Shown here in pieces: positions 22,991-35,266 of a stretch of 64,000 nt of DNA; the first letter of the stretch is position 1; every line of letters begins with the position of its first letter. The stretch covers positions 194,068,760-194,132,759 of the forward strand of contig CM069433.1 in assembly GCA_035610365.1 (NCBI GenBank). The letters run 5' to 3'. The position numbers were made by a program, and so were the translations under genes. The notes under the pieces are model-generated. The model saw nothing but the letters and a program-made list of their open reading frames with translations. It did not search any database and had not been told where the DNA came from. This DNA is from Aquatica leii (taxonomy: Eukaryota; Arthropoda; Insecta; Coleoptera; Lampyridae).

Positions 22991-23419
22991 TTATCCATCC
23001 TTCTTCTTTACGAGTACCACTGCGGATGCCCATGGGCTACTTGAAGGTTCAATCACACTTTATCTCTCCATATCCGTAATTATTTGTTCGGTTTTCTCTC
23101 TTTTCGCCAAAGGAAGTCTGCGTGGATGTTGTCGTATTGGCCGAGCGTCTCCGGTATTAATTTTATGTTTCACCACGTTAGTTCTTCCTTTGGAACCACT
23201 CTCCAGCGCGGACACATCTTGATACTCTTCGATCAACACTTTAACATTAGCCAGCTAGTCTTGGTTGAGGTTTTGGCATTTGGTAGTAAGAATTTTCAAA
23301 AGATGTTGTGGACACTTCTTTGGCGACCTATCTTTGTTAGACTTCACGCATCTCACAGTTTGGAATACTGGCGTGCATTGGCTTACTACGGTCTTCTTTT
23401 TCAACGTTACATGATCTGA

Positions 23420-23960
23420 GTTGATGCTTAAGATCCTTCTGGCATCGTGTTTTTTACTCGTACTAAAGTCCTGCTAATTAGTAGTTCCTTTTCAACTAAG
23501 TCGCTCTCCATTGGTATAATCGCGCGTATGTAGCTTTCTCGGAGACTTCCATACAAACGTACCATTACACTTTCAGTCCTTGCAGGCAGAGTCACCTTCA
23601 CTAAATAACACTCGCACGGCTGCCTTCTCTGATGAATGAAAAGGAATTTCTTCATTTTTGATCTTCAGGACATTGTTCTTCATATCCAAATGGAACCCAT
23701 AATTCTTTATTACGTCCATTTCCAGGATAACTTCTTCCGTGATGTCGGCTACCAGTATTTGTTGGTCGAGTACTCTATTTCCCGAACCAATGGTTACGTT
23801 GACTTGTCCGTAAGTAGGTATTTCTTCGCCCGTCGCCGTTCGAAGTCGTACTGTTACTGATGATATTTTTGGTTTTCCAATAACATGTCAAAACGAATAA
23901 TGATCTTCGTTGCTCTAGTGTCAACCAGTAACCGAATACTTCTTCAATTGATCTTGCCAT
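23420..23960 (-). pseudogene. Gypsy protease region with mutated active site
   Basis: The - strand reads SIRLLVDTRATKIIIRF near 23895-23940. This is the position of the retroviral-type aspartic protease triad D-T/S-G, but here the Gly is Arg (DTRAT). Sequence onward to about 23420 is frame-broken and leads into RT. Confidence 0.6.
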
Positions 23961-25083
23961 CGAGACAAATGCTATGCAATTGCTCCCTAGGGGACGCCAT
24001 TTGAATGGTAATCTCCGGGGCCTGACTAGACGAGATTACCTTTTGTCTCTTTTGGTTGCCTCGTTCCAAATTTTCGAGCGCTCTTCTTGTCCTCTTCTTA
24101 GGTATAGTATTTGTCGTGCTAGCTCCTCGATGCTTTTCAGTGTCTGCGCGGGTACTTCTGCAGCACAGCAAAGTTTATGACTGTCTCGTTGCGATGCTTG
24201 TTTTGTTGCTTCAAACTCCAAAGTATGCACCAAAGCGTCATCCAATATCTTCGGTCGACTTGACCGGAGAGTCTGCTGCGTTTCGTTGTCTCTGAGGCCG
24301 TCTACATAGGTGTAAATCGCCAACTGCTCCAAGAAGTTGTCTGGTGCTGTAGGATACGCAAGCCGTGTTAATCTGGCGAAGTCAGCCTCAAACTTTTGAA
24401 GACTTTCGGCAGCTTTCTGAACCCGACTTTTAATTTGAGCTTGATAGACTTGTTGAAGATGGGCAACTTTATATCTCATTTCTAATGGTGATATTAAGAG
24501 TTCGTAATTTTTTTCTAGGTGGTCAAGAACAGTTTGTAAAATTCCAAGCGCTTCTCCGCGTAAGGACACAATTAAATACGTCGCTTTCTGCTTGTTGCTC
24601 CAACCATTAGCTGTAGCTGCGGCTTCAAACTGCTTGTAGGTACAACTTTAAACTTGTGAGTGATTTCTTGCCGATGGTCTATTATTAAATCTTCGCTCGT
24701 GACCTTTCCTTCACCTTGACAATTCATTTGGTTCATTCTTTCTTCAATCAGTTTCTTTCTATCCTCTACTGCTTCTATTTTGTGATTCATAGATTCGCAA
24801 ATTTCTTCTTTTAAATTTAACGTATCTGTTTGGGTTTCTCGTGAACAATTTTTATTTTATTTTCTATACTCGTTTGTATTTCTTCTTTTAAACGTCTAGA
24901 ATTTTCCATCAATTTTGCTTCTATCTTTTGGGTATTTTCAAATAATTTTTCTTCAATTTTTGTAAAACCTTTCTTTTATTTTTTTAATTTTCTTCTATTT
25001 TCTGAGACTTTTCTTCAATTTTTCTATTTATCGATTCTTGACCATTTTTTATTGATTCAAGGAATTCAAATCGCTTTGCATCC
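23944..25083 (-). pseudogene. Gypsy gag, broken
   Basis: Open segments at 24790-24572 and 24569-24036 read as a Gypsy gag: NHKIEAVEDRKKLIEERMN, then HLEKNYELLISPLEMRYKV, KAAESLQKFEADFARLTRLA and GLRDNETQQTLR. The N-terminal part up to about 25083 is a Glu/Lys-rich coiled-coil-like region with stops. A short overlapping frame at 24171-23944 covers the C-terminal basic region. Gag would assemble the RNA-containing particle; stops and frameshifts make it inactive. Confidence 0.72.
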
Positions 25084-25340
25084 ATTTTAACTGTTTTCGA
25101 ACGCGTCACCGGCATAAATTCAACCACGAATAATAATTTAAAACAAAATTTAATAATACTAAATTTTAATAAAGCCCGACACTGGTTTAACAGCTAAGAT
25201 TAAATGCTATATACAAACACGCGAATCCCGAACTAGTTTTACTTATTTACGCACTCAATATTTTTATTGCGGGAGCGATATCAAATAACTTAATGGTATT
25301 CACACTAAAAATTGCGAACGGTTTATTCTATTCGATATCA

Positions 25341-25354
25341 CACACCTGACACCA
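25341..25354 (-). promoter_or_regulatory. primer binding site of Gypsy copy 1
   Basis: On the - strand, TGGTGTCAGGTGTG follows the LTR end (CGTTACA) after three bases. TGG plus a conserved stretch is the usual complement of a tRNA 3' CCA end used to prime reverse transcription. Confidence 0.6.
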
Positions 25355-25357
25355 AAA

Positions 25358-25779
25358 TGTAACGAATTTTATTCTTAAAACTAATTTATTTAAGCTACTA
25401 ATAATATAGACAGGTTTAAACTAACCGAACTAATTAAATCTAATAATATTTAATAAAAACACTTACAGTATAATTTATATATAGCGCTATCTCTGACACG
25501 AAGATAAGATAAAGTCACACACTTGTTTAACACTTGTTTACGTTAAAGTCACGTACCAGATTATTTATCTCACACGCGTTAACGACTTATTTATTTAGAC
25601 TTGAATAATCTTCTTAACACTGCCGTCTTCGCATTACGGAAATAACTGACCTCGGATTTGTGTGCACAGTATTTATACATTTTGGCAAAACGTTCCCGTA
25701 TGTTCCACATTCTTCGGTGAACGTTCTAGAAACCCTGGCAAAGGCTCTTGAAGTTGCGAATAACTTCTCAAACGTTTCA
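25358..25779 (-). repeat. 5' LTR of Gypsy copy 1
   Basis: A 422-bp repeat. On the + strand it starts TGTAACGAATTTTATT and ends ACGTTTCA, so on the - strand it begins TGAAACGT and ends TTACA. Small indels separate it from the 3' LTR, so the insertion is not recent. Confidence 0.88.
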
Positions 25780-26199
25780 TTAATATAACATTGGGCAAAC
25801 TCCATTCTCCCGGCAAGCATCTTTTTAGATGCCGCCGTATATTTTTTTAGGTTGCTACAATGAATTTTTAACAAAGCTGTAGAAATACAGCCAGAAAAGC
25901 CTGTTTTTTGTATAGTGTTTTTTAGAATAGCAAATGGATTTTCCCTGGCGTGCACAATCAAAAGCACATTTTAAGCTTCAGTGAAAATTTTTGTCGTACT
26001 GCTACCGACGGTATTCTCAATTATATTCTTGCGGTTCCATTTTACACGCACACGACCTACAGACGCTATATAAACATCTAAAATTGCAGCGACAATAATT
26101 GAACTAGTATGGTCTACAACTCATTATCTATATTTACAGCCACTCTCAGTTTCTCACAATAATTACATTTCAAATTATCCTATATTCGTACTACTGCGT
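25780..26199. other. intronic sequence, nothing recognised
   Basis: No gene or repeat terminus was seen between Gypsy copy 1 and the A-rich segment that follows. Confidence 0.4.
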
Positions 26200-26706
26200 G
26201 AATGAATCAAAAAGAGGGGGAAAACATTTCCATCCCATATAAAGAGACAGAAGTTGCCGACATGAAAAACAGCAAATATGAAATCTTTGAGAAAAGAATC
26301 GTCAAAGCAAAAAGGTACTTCTAAGAAGTAAACATCTTTCTTAACAGTCGCGTGAAGGGGAGATGTCTAAGCACCAGAAAACAAAAAAATATCTTACAAA
26401 ACACCCATAACTTAACGAACTTACAACGTTAAGAGCAGGAAGTAAGAAGTTTAGACAAGAGCTAAGAATTAAGAGCTCTAAAAGCCAAATAAAACCTAAC
26501 CTTTAGTGATTAAAACCTAACCTGAATGCAGCTTTAGAAACTTAAGAAGAAGAAAGAAAAAAACAAGGTATATATTGGAAGTTGATATGTAGGATCAGAA
26601 AGAAAATAATCAAGAACAAGAACTATATTAGTGATGCCAAAAAGTCGTTTACAGGCAGTATGAGATTCTTCCCACTAAAGCAACTTTTTGTTACCAATGT
26701 TTTTAC
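26200..26706 (+). mobile_element. A-rich LINE-like remnant
   Basis: Purine-rich + strand sequence sharing the ATGAGATTCTTCCCA block with the - strand of 17345-17375. No enzymatic motif can be read. The foldback-like element at 26707 is inserted at its right edge. Confidence 0.35.
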
Positions 26707-28833
26707 TAGCGGGTCCTGTTGGTAACAACTACGTCACTACGGTTAGCTGAAATGTCGGTGAATGGGCGCAGTTGAGAATGCTATACTATATCAAGGAAAA
26801 ATAATAGTCACCAACCACGAATGTTACATATGAACCCAACGTACCAAATTGGTTAATATGTTTTCTACTCGATAACAAACTACGGCTTTTGTCTTTAAAT
26901 ATGTAACAAAAAAACAAAAAATCAGTAAATGCTACATAGGCTAAATCTAATAAACTTAACTACTATTGTTCTTCAAAGAGATAAACACTTTGTTTATAAA
27001 TTTGACTTACAAGCAATTTATAATAAAATTATTAATAAGCTAAATCAATCATACATTAACAATTACATGCAGTCGCAAAATGTAATTCTCAAAAAACGAA
27101 ACGTGAACGTTTAAATTAGTATAATAACATAAAACTTACCTCAGACCCGAAGTTTTTTATTGTAGGTAGTTATTTCGAAGAGCATAAACTTACAATACTT
27201 GACTTACATTTGCGAAACACTGACATTGAATACGAACAATAATTAAAGATACTCAATCAAATCAAGTCAAGATACACAGGAACATTCAATTGATAAATGA
27301 GCTGAAGGCTGTATAATATACTCGACCGGATGTAAAATATTAATTAATAATCTTATTTACAATAAAACAGAATGGAAGCTTTAAAATGAGTAATAACGCT
27401 GAGGGCTTACCATAATTTATTAAAATATAGATTATAATTTAGTTCAAAGAAATGCAAATTACGTACGTAACGCAAATTATGATATTAGACACAATTACGC
27501 ACACTGAAGTCATATGAAAGGTTTCTTATTTAGCAACAGGTGATCGAGGTCAAGATCTTCTACATTTGCTATAACCTCGAAAGTCATCCACCCAAATTAT
27601 TTATATGGGGTGGAAATTGATCTATCAATAGTAAAACAGGCGTGCAGGACGACATGTTTCTACGTTGATCGCCATTTTGTCTTACCTGCGCGTAATTTTT
27701 AATAGAACAATAGATCTAAAAACTTTTAAACCACAAAATTTTTATTCGTAATCTAATACGGATTTAAAATTTCGAATGATTACGAATCACGTTCAGCCAC
27801 AATCAAAGCATAAAGTCAGATGGGATCACTCGTGGTATACAACGGAGTATCCTCACCGTTAATATCGAATTACATCAAAGTATCCACGTAATGGCATTTT
27901 TATCAGTGCCCTACCAAGGATTTTATTAAAATGTGAATTATTAAAATCTAATAATTAATGTTGCGTAACACGGAATAGCCGCGAACACGCTTGAGATTGT
28001 TATAATACATTTGTAGTTAATCTTAGTGAAAGTAGATAAAAATATTATTTTGAAAATGTGACGTGATACGTTAGAATACAATGTAAAATACTAACATTTT
28101 AGATCGTTAGGTTGTTATGTGTCTTTATTAATAAATTTCGTACTTTAACGAATATTTCTAGTACGCATTCTAAATAAGTCCGCTTTTGGCGATATGGTAT
28201 TGTTAAACGGACTGAATGCCTGGTTGCATAACATTTCGTTTCTAACAGTCACTGCAAGCAGGTTAATTTTGTATGAATTTTGATCGCTCAGTTGGAAGTA
28301 GTTTCCTTTTATTGAATTTCACGTGGTCACTTTACTATTACGCTTTTAGAGATTCAGATGAGTATTAAATGAAGATTTTCTTTATTTGAGATTGTTTGTT
28401 ATTGCTACAGTATGGCAATCATCACCATTTTTTATTTTGCTAATTTAAAGTAATTTCAGCAAGTGGACAGAGGCTCGAAGCTCAGGGGCTGCGTTAAAAA
28501 AGAAATATTGGAGTTGATCAGTTTTTATTGAATGAAATTATTGCGACTGTGCGTATTTGTTAATTTCTTTAATTAACTGAATTTTGTCTGCTGGAAAATA
28601 TACAACTAATTTGCAACGTTCTCTTGCTGTCAAATTGTTTGCTCTTCTCCTCTCTTAATGTTTTCGTAGTGGGTTCATACGTTACCTTGGTGTCTTCAAA
28701 CCAAGGATTTTACGAGTAAGCTAAGAGTGGCGCCCGTTTCTGAACCATTTCTGTAGTAGCAATCCTAACCACGCCTACTCACCGACATCTCAGTTAGCCA
28801 TGGTGTCGTGGTTGTTGCCAGCAGGACTCGCTA
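26707..28833. mobile_element. complete foldback-like non-autonomous element
   Basis: The left end TAGCGGGTCCTGTTGGTAAC and the right end (inverse: TAGCGAGTCCTGCTGGCAAC) are complementary. Similarity continues inward: GGTTAGCTGAAATGTCGGTG pairs with the inverse of 28750-28800, then GTTACATATGAACCCA with the inverse of 28672-28690. Interior blocks such as CTAAAAGCGTAAT also occur in both orientations, so the arms are long and degenerate. TTAC is present on both sides (26703-26706 and 28834-28837), a possible 4-bp target duplication. There is no coding capacity; it must be moved by an enzyme encoded elsewhere. Confidence 0.7.
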
Positions 28834-28837
28834 TTAC

Positions 28838-30179
28838 AATATCCAAACTTTTACTGTTGTGAGTGATCATTCTCATATTAGAAAAAATCTCTTAAAATTA
28901 ATATGCATTTATAAAAAGAAAATGTTTAAAAAACTTATACAAATGCATAACTATCCGAAAGCTAGCTATTCATTATTAATTGGTACCTAGTCAATAATGA
29001 AAAATTATTTAGTTGAAGTTAACAAAATTTACTTTTTACTAACATACGTAATAATAATAATAGCTTATACTACCAATAGTGGAAAAAATAAATTACACCA
29101 TAAATCCAAAAAACGGTTCTTAATTATGTTTCATGCTGAAAGTTTAATGTTTGAAATACGATTTATTACATTTTACATATGCTATAATTTGAAACCAAAT
29201 AAAAATTCTATCGCCACTTTTTTGTTAGCTTTATTTTCTTAGAATTTTGTGTTTGTTTCTGACTTATTCTCTGTACATAAAGAACATAAACATGAAATTG
29301 CGTTGGTTATAAAATTTAAAATAGGTCATTATTTTAATGCTTCGTCTTAATGCGGTTTAAAAACCCAAAATTAAAGTTACCTAACAAGCTTACAGTGCAA
29401 ATTGAAATTATTACTCCGGAAGACAAATAATTTCAGGAGAATAGTTTCAGAGGGAATAAAAACCCTAGAAAAAGCAAACAAAGTCGTATAACCCAAAAAA
29501 AACGCAATTAAATTAAATTAAGCAGTTTTTATTAACAATTAAATAAATTAGTATCATTACTGAAAACATAATGAAAGTATCAAAACATTTGCAACATGCT
29601 TTTTCCAATCTTTATTTCGATAGCTTCACTTACATCTTATAAGAATGTCAGTTTTGTAGACATTTTCACACTGTTGATCGACGGTTCTTTATACGTAATA
29701 TGAAAATACATTGATCTGGGAACAAATGTCGCAATTGTTGACTTTTTACAATAGTTGGCATCAAAATGGGTTTTGCAACGTTTCTGTTATCATAAAGAAA
29801 TACAATTAAATGTTTTTTTTTTTACTTTTTTAATTGCATTTTGCATAAGAAGTTGTAAATTTATATAAATAATAATTTATACGCATGTCGATTTTTTATA
29901 ACATTAATAAAAAGGAATTGAAATATGTATGTTTGATTGCTTAACAAAATTATGGGTTGTAAAGTTTTTGTTTACATGTTAACTCTGACCATTCGCAGAA
30001 TATAGCAAAAATCAACAAACGCAGCACAACTTTCTATTCGTGAAAAAACACTAAATGTTAGTTGTTATTGTTTCTTCTTTATGTTCAACATTTTTTATAT
30101 TCACGTAAACCTCTTTATATCGCCATTTGCTCTAAAAATTTTTTACAAGTGTACTATATCCATACATACAAGGTGATTT
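28838..30179. other. AT-rich intronic sequence
   Basis: Short open frames (28808-28990, 28997-29242) translate to low-complexity Lys/Ile/Tyr-rich peptides that I do not recognise. Nothing else was seen. Confidence 0.45.
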
Positions 30180-30476
30180 ATTAGCTCACCGACAAACTTT
30201 GTTAGGTTAAAGTTGGTGTAATTTTAAGGAAAAAATGTTATTAAAATTTTTTTGTGATATGACTTAGTTTATGAAAAATGGCTTTATGTTAACAAATATT
30301 TATTTTTACTGGCCGCGCGCGTTAAACATTATTTATTTAAACCGATTCTTTACAATTCCGACTTTTGACTACATTAACTTTAAATCCTTTTGAATAACTT
30401 TTATATTTTTAATTTATCTGATCTAGAACATTCCATCTGTTCTCACAATCTTTTCACATACTTCGGAAACGTTTCA
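30180..30476 (-). repeat. 3' LTR of Gypsy copy 2
   Basis: The high-coordinate edge is well defined (CGTTTCA ending at 30476, followed by pol-proximal GAACAGGAAACTGG). The low edge is approximate, from loss of similarity to 45977-46292. Confidence 0.6.
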
Positions 30477-30819
30477 GAACAGGAAACTGGATGCAGTACC
30501 GGTAGAATTGGGGTAGCAGCAGCGGCAGCTCTCTCTATTTCGGCAACTTCCTTTTGGTGACCAGATAGAACATGAAACGTCGGTCATCACGTAGTTTTAA
30601 GACTTTCTCTACACCCGGTTGCTGTTTTCTAGCTGTCCAAACTTATTCTTAAATACTACTGCAATTCCACTGAACTTCTCAAGATCTTCACTCACACAGT
30701 GTGCAATGGCGTAATCCAGTCGTGTTTGGAACAGGTTTTGTTGCGTGTCGGTTGTAATTTCGATCACTTTGGGTGATTTTCGGATACGATATACGACGCC
30801 ATTAATACGTTGTAGGACT

Positions 30820-32665
30820 TCATAATGGTCTTCCCCTTAGGTCTTCCCATTGCTTGTGCAGCTTCAGCGACAAACGACGTTTTCTTTGAGGATTATACAA
30901 CCACACTTCGCCCGGTTGACACCTACCGTTTTGTGCTTTGAAGTCATATCTGGTCTTTATTTGGTCGCTGGAAATTTGCGTCTTTTTAAAAACCGCCTCA
31001 TGTACTTCGTCTAGCCTCTTCATCTACTTGCTGACGTAGTCTTCTACAGCAATTTTTTCTACTGATTTTTGTCCAAATTAAAGGTCGCAAGGCAATCGTG
31101 TTTCGTGACCAAGCATGACACATGATGGTGTTTGGCCTGTGCTTTTGTAAACAGGTGAGCAGTATGTGATTAGGAAAAAGTGCAAGTACTGATCTCAATC
31201 TTTTTGGTGTTCGGATATTACTTTGGCTAAGTACTTTCCCATTGTTCGATTTATACGTTCAAACATACCATCAGATTGGGGATGGAAAGGTGTCGTTTTA
31301 GTTTTTTTAATTCCCAACATTCGGCAAACTTATTAAAATAGCGTAAATTCAAAGTAGCGGTCTTGGTCGAAATGTAATTCAAACGGCACTTCAAACCAGC
31401 AGAAAAACTGTTTTACTAAGACGTTTGCGATTGTAGCTACTTCTTGATTGGGTATGGCGTAAAATTCGTAAAATAATCTATCGTCTCGAAGACGCATTTG
31501 TTTCTCAAATCAGATTCTGGGAATATTGTTTTCTTTGTGCTTTGCGTTTTTTTCTGAACCATTTTCTGAGGCGCTGCAGTGCATTTACTCTCTACACTTC
31601 TAATACTTGGCCCTTCGGCACTACTAACGGTAGTTTGTTTTTTGTGCATACTTTGATGTTTCTGCCCAAAACACTTCACAGGTTGGTCGTCGACCGTTTG
31701 CTTTTCAGTTTAGAAGTAATCTCATTTTGAGATCCTTTTGTTGTTTGCGACGCAGCTGCTCAGGTTTCCATTTGTCATCTACCATAAAAGTTTTTCGGAC
31801 ACTTTCGACTTTTTAAAATTTGTTGTTTATACAAGTATTTATAAAAGTGCTCTATGGATTTCACTACTGCTAACAGTTCTTTTCTAGTCGCGCAATAATT
31901 CTTTTTTGACTTGAACAAAACTTTGCTAAAATACGGGATGACAATTTCTTGTCCATTTTGCACTATGGCCAAATTACTTGCATTAATATTTTTCTTGGAT
32001 AACTAAGAATTAATGAAATAACTAGAGCCTCATTTAATTGATGGAAAGCGTTTTTGCAGTCTTTATTCTATCTCAATTTTGATCTTTATTTAGTCAGTTC
32101 TTATGGTTTCATAGATTGGCAAATTCGGGTACAAATCGTTTATAATAGGTACACAAAGAAACTTTGGATCTAATGTTTGGCGATTGGTTTTTGCACTTTT
32201 TTGGGTCAGGTGGGCAAGGTATTGCACTTTCTTCTTAAATACGTGGGAACAGTTTTAGATTTGCCTCACATAGCTGTTGGAACACTTCTTTTAGGTTTTT
32301 CAAATATTTTGCAAGCGACTTTCCAACCAGAATTACATTGTCTAGACAAACCAAGCATATTTTCCAAGGCAGTGCTCGTAAGATGCATATCGTCAATTTT
32401 CGTAAAGAGCAAAACCTTGTTGATCCATTTTTTTTACTAGTATCACTGGAACGCCCACGGATTATTTGAAGGTTCAATCGCACCTTTTCTCTCCATATAC
32501 GTAATTACTCGGTTTTATTTATTTTTGCCAAAGGAAGTCGGCGTGGATGTTGTCGTATCGGCAAAGCGTCGTCGGTATTAACTTTCAGTTTTCCTTTTGG
32601 AACTCTCCAACGCAAACACACCTTGATACTGCTGGATCAACGGTCTATCTTTAATTAGCTGGGCT
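30820..32665 (-). pseudogene. Gypsy pol (RT, RNase H, integrase), broken
   Basis: Fragments in several frames are recognisable. RT at 32483-32235 has ICLVCLDNVILVGKS, with LDN where Y/F-x-DD is expected, and YLKNLKEVFQQLCEANLKL. The RNase H start at 31972-31775 has VIPYFSKVLFKSKKNY and CATRKELLAVVKSIEHFYKY. Integrase N-terminal sequence lies near 31679, and the C-terminal end at 31023-30820 has VHEAVFKKTQISSDQIKTRY. Stops and frameshifts are frequent. Such a polyprotein would copy and integrate the element; this one is inactive. Confidence 0.75.
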
Positions 32666-32670
32666 TGGCT

Positions 32671-35266
32671 GAGGTGAAGATGGATATCATTTCAGCATCA
32701 AAATGAGAAGTCCACAAACAGACGAGGAAACGAATAAGAAAGTCAGTGCCATGAATTATTATTCGTATCGATTGATGATTCGTCAAGACGCTGAGAACCA
32801 CATTTTGAAATGTCGACAATTGTTTCATCAGTACATCGTCGACATGTACGCGAAGATTGAAACCGAACGACTCCTATATATTCGATTGAATCAAACCGAG
32901 TTGCGTTCTGAAGAGTACATCCATTTACGAGACGCAATCGTTAATGATGGTAACGTGAATCCAAACGAATTGGGAAGAATGGTCATATTACCGTCTACAT
33001 TCACGGGGAGTCCACGGCACATGCATGAATACGCACAAGATGCGATGACATACGTTCGCGCATATGGTCGTCCAGATTTGTTCATTACATTTACATGCAA
33101 TCCAACATGGGATGAAATTAAAGAACTTCTGTTAGCTGGACAATCATCTTCGGACCGCCATGACATTACCGCACGCGTAATGTTGCTTTCAAAGACCAAA
33201 GCACACGTTAATGTTGAGTATTGCAATTCAGTGAAGTCTATCAAATACATCTACAAAGGAAGCGACATGGCAGTCTTCGGAGTAAGGAATGTGACCGCAC
33301 CGCCCGCAAGCAATACCAATTTTTACGCTACATTAGCAGCAATCAAGCAGAATGGCGCATCTTAACATTTCCAATCCATGAATTTCATCCAACAGTAATA
33401 CACTTGGCGGTGCATCTCGAGAATGGACAGCGCGTGTACTTTACAGCAGATAATGTGCGTGCAAAAGCATTGGTTCCACCGGCAACAACTTAAACTGCAT
33501 TTTACTCATTTGCCAAGATGATGTTTTTGCAAAGACTACTTTATTCTGAGGTACCAAAATTCTACACATGGAATGCATCGGCTAATAAGTTTCAACGTCG
33601 CAAACATGGTAAAGCAGTTAAAGGACATCCCAATTTGTATTCCAGTGACGCATTGGGTCGTCTGTACACTGTTTACCCGAACAATACAAAATGTTTCTAT
33701 CTGCGATTGATGTTAATCAATGTACGTGGACCGACATCATTCCAAGATTTAAGAACAGTCAACGGTCAGCTGTGCGCCAGTTATCGTCAAGCTTGCCAGG
33801 AATTAAATCTTCTTGAGAATTATGCACATGGGGACACTGCACTTGTTGATGCATCGAATACAGCTCGACCACAGCAAATACGCACGTTATTTGCCATAAT
33901 ATTGACAAACTGCTTCCCATCTAATCCAAAAGATCTTTGGGCAAAATACAAGGACTACATGAGTGATGATATTCTACATCGTTTGCGCGCTGCGAATCAA
34001 AATCCGAACATTCCATTCACACGAAACGTGCATAATGAGGCATTGATTTTGATTGAAGACATATGTTTGGCAATCGCTAACGAAGCACTGGTGCAACTAG
34101 GAATTCCTGCTCCAAACCGACCAGCGAACGACTTTTTCGATTGTGATTTGCAACGAGAAACACACTTTGATTCTGACGAACTGGCGACATTTGTTCAGAG
34201 AAATCTTCCGCAGTTGGTTCCAGAACAACGCATTGCGTATGACAGAATTATGCGTCTAATCACAGAACAAAACGGTAGACTGTTTTTCATAGATGCGCCC
34301 GGTGGTACAGGCAAGAATTATCTTCTTTCGCTCATTTTAGCAACCATACGATCACAAAATAATATTGCACCGGTCATCTGGAATTGCGGCAACTCTTTTG
34401 GATATTGGCCGAACAGCGCATTCAGCATTGAAACTACCGTTGAATTTGCAAAACACTGAGGTACCAATATACAACATCAGCAAAAACTCTGGAATAGGCA
34501 AAGTACTCCAAACGTGTCAAATTATCATATGGGACGAATGTACAATGTCTCACAAGAAAGCCTTGGAAGCGCTTGATCGTACACTGCGAGATTTAAGAGG
34601 AAACGCACGGATCTTCGGTGGCGCACTCATTTTTTTGTCTGGTGATTTTCGAGAAACACTGCCGGTTATACCACCTTCAACACCCGCTGATGAACTTAAT
34701 TCATGTCTCAAATCATCAGTTTTATGGCGTCATTTACAGAAATTGACTTTGAAAACCAACATGCATGTACAACTACAACTGGATGCATCGGCTGAAATTT
34801 TTGCAAAACAATTAATGGATGTTAGAAATGGACTAATGCAAATTAATTAAACTACGCAATGTAGCACCTTGCTAGCGAACTTCTGTCAGATCACAGAAAT
34901 CATAGACGAATTGGTGCAAAAAGTTTTCCCAAACATTGCACAGAACTACAAAAATCATCAGTGGCTCAGTACTTCACCATTCAGAATGGAGTACCCGGCG
35001 AAACGGCATCATATAAGTCCATCGATACTGTGATGAACCAAGACGAAGTTGTCAACTATCCAACTGAATTCTTGAATTCGCTTGATTTGCTAGGCATGCC
35101 ACCGCATGTTCTTACATTGAAAATTGGCGTACCCATCATTCTTCTTCGAAACATAAATCCACCACGACTTTGCAACGGAACTAAACTCTTAGTCAAGAAA
35201 ATGATGAACAATGTTATCGAGGCAACAATTTTGACTGGAAAACTCAAAGGTGAAGACGTACTGTTG
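32671..35266 (+). mobile_element. truncated Helitron, copy A
   Basis: Closely similar to the inverse of the full-length copy at 37357-42497, but it lacks the 5' third, the 3' terminus and several internal blocks. The left edge coincides with a GAGG shared by the adjoining Gypsy sequence at 32671. The right edge is at CTGTTG, 35261-35266, after which copy B continues differently and a Crypton-like sequence begins here. No Helitron terminus (TC or CTAG with hairpin) is present. Confidence 0.8.
32703..35266 (+). pseudogene. Helitron Rep/helicase, copy A, deleted and frameshifted
   Basis: The segment 32703-33365 covers the Rep approach region (NYYSYRLMIRQDAENHILKC, TFTGSPRHMHEYAQDAMTYV). It then joins SSDRHDITARVML directly to LSKTKAHVNVEYCNSVK, losing the HUH block that copy B has at about 40200. 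The tyrosine motif is shortened to IKYIYKGSDM (copy B: IKYMCKYVYKGSDM). The helicase part keeps Walker A (DAPGGTGKN, about 34290-34317) and Walker B (IIIWDECTM, about 34528-34554), with SGDFRETLPVIP following. Frame breaks occur near 33365, 33493, 34400 and 34850. Without HUH it could not nick DNA. Confidence 0.82.

Larger units (their letters stand above)
21843..25779 (-). mobile_element. Gypsy LTR retrotransposon, copy 1, two LTRs, internally deleted
   Basis: On the - strand the order is 5' LTR (25358-25779), primer binding site (TGGTGTCAGGTGTG, 25341-25354), gag, protease, the beginning of RT, the C-terminal half of integrase, a purine tract AGTAGGGGGCAG next to 22288, and the 3' LTR (21843-22287). 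RT palm, RNase H and the integrase core are missing because RT sequence jumps directly into integrase near 22860. The 3.9-kb copy is non-autonomous. No target duplication was evident. Confidence 0.85.
30180..32670 (-). mobile_element. Gypsy copy 2, 3' half with one LTR
   Basis: On the - strand it runs RT (32670-32235), RNase H (about 31972-31775), integrase (about 31700-30820) and the 3' LTR (about 30180-30476). The LTR edge TGAAACGTTTCCG (- strand at 30476) matches the LTR edges of copies 1 and 3. The body resembles LTR 45977-46292 of copy 3 (TTTACTGGCCGCGCGCGTTAA vs TTCACTGGCCACGCGGGTTAA, each read in part). The 5' half is missing: at about 32671 the sequence changes abruptly into a truncated Helitron. 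Confidence 0.75.
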
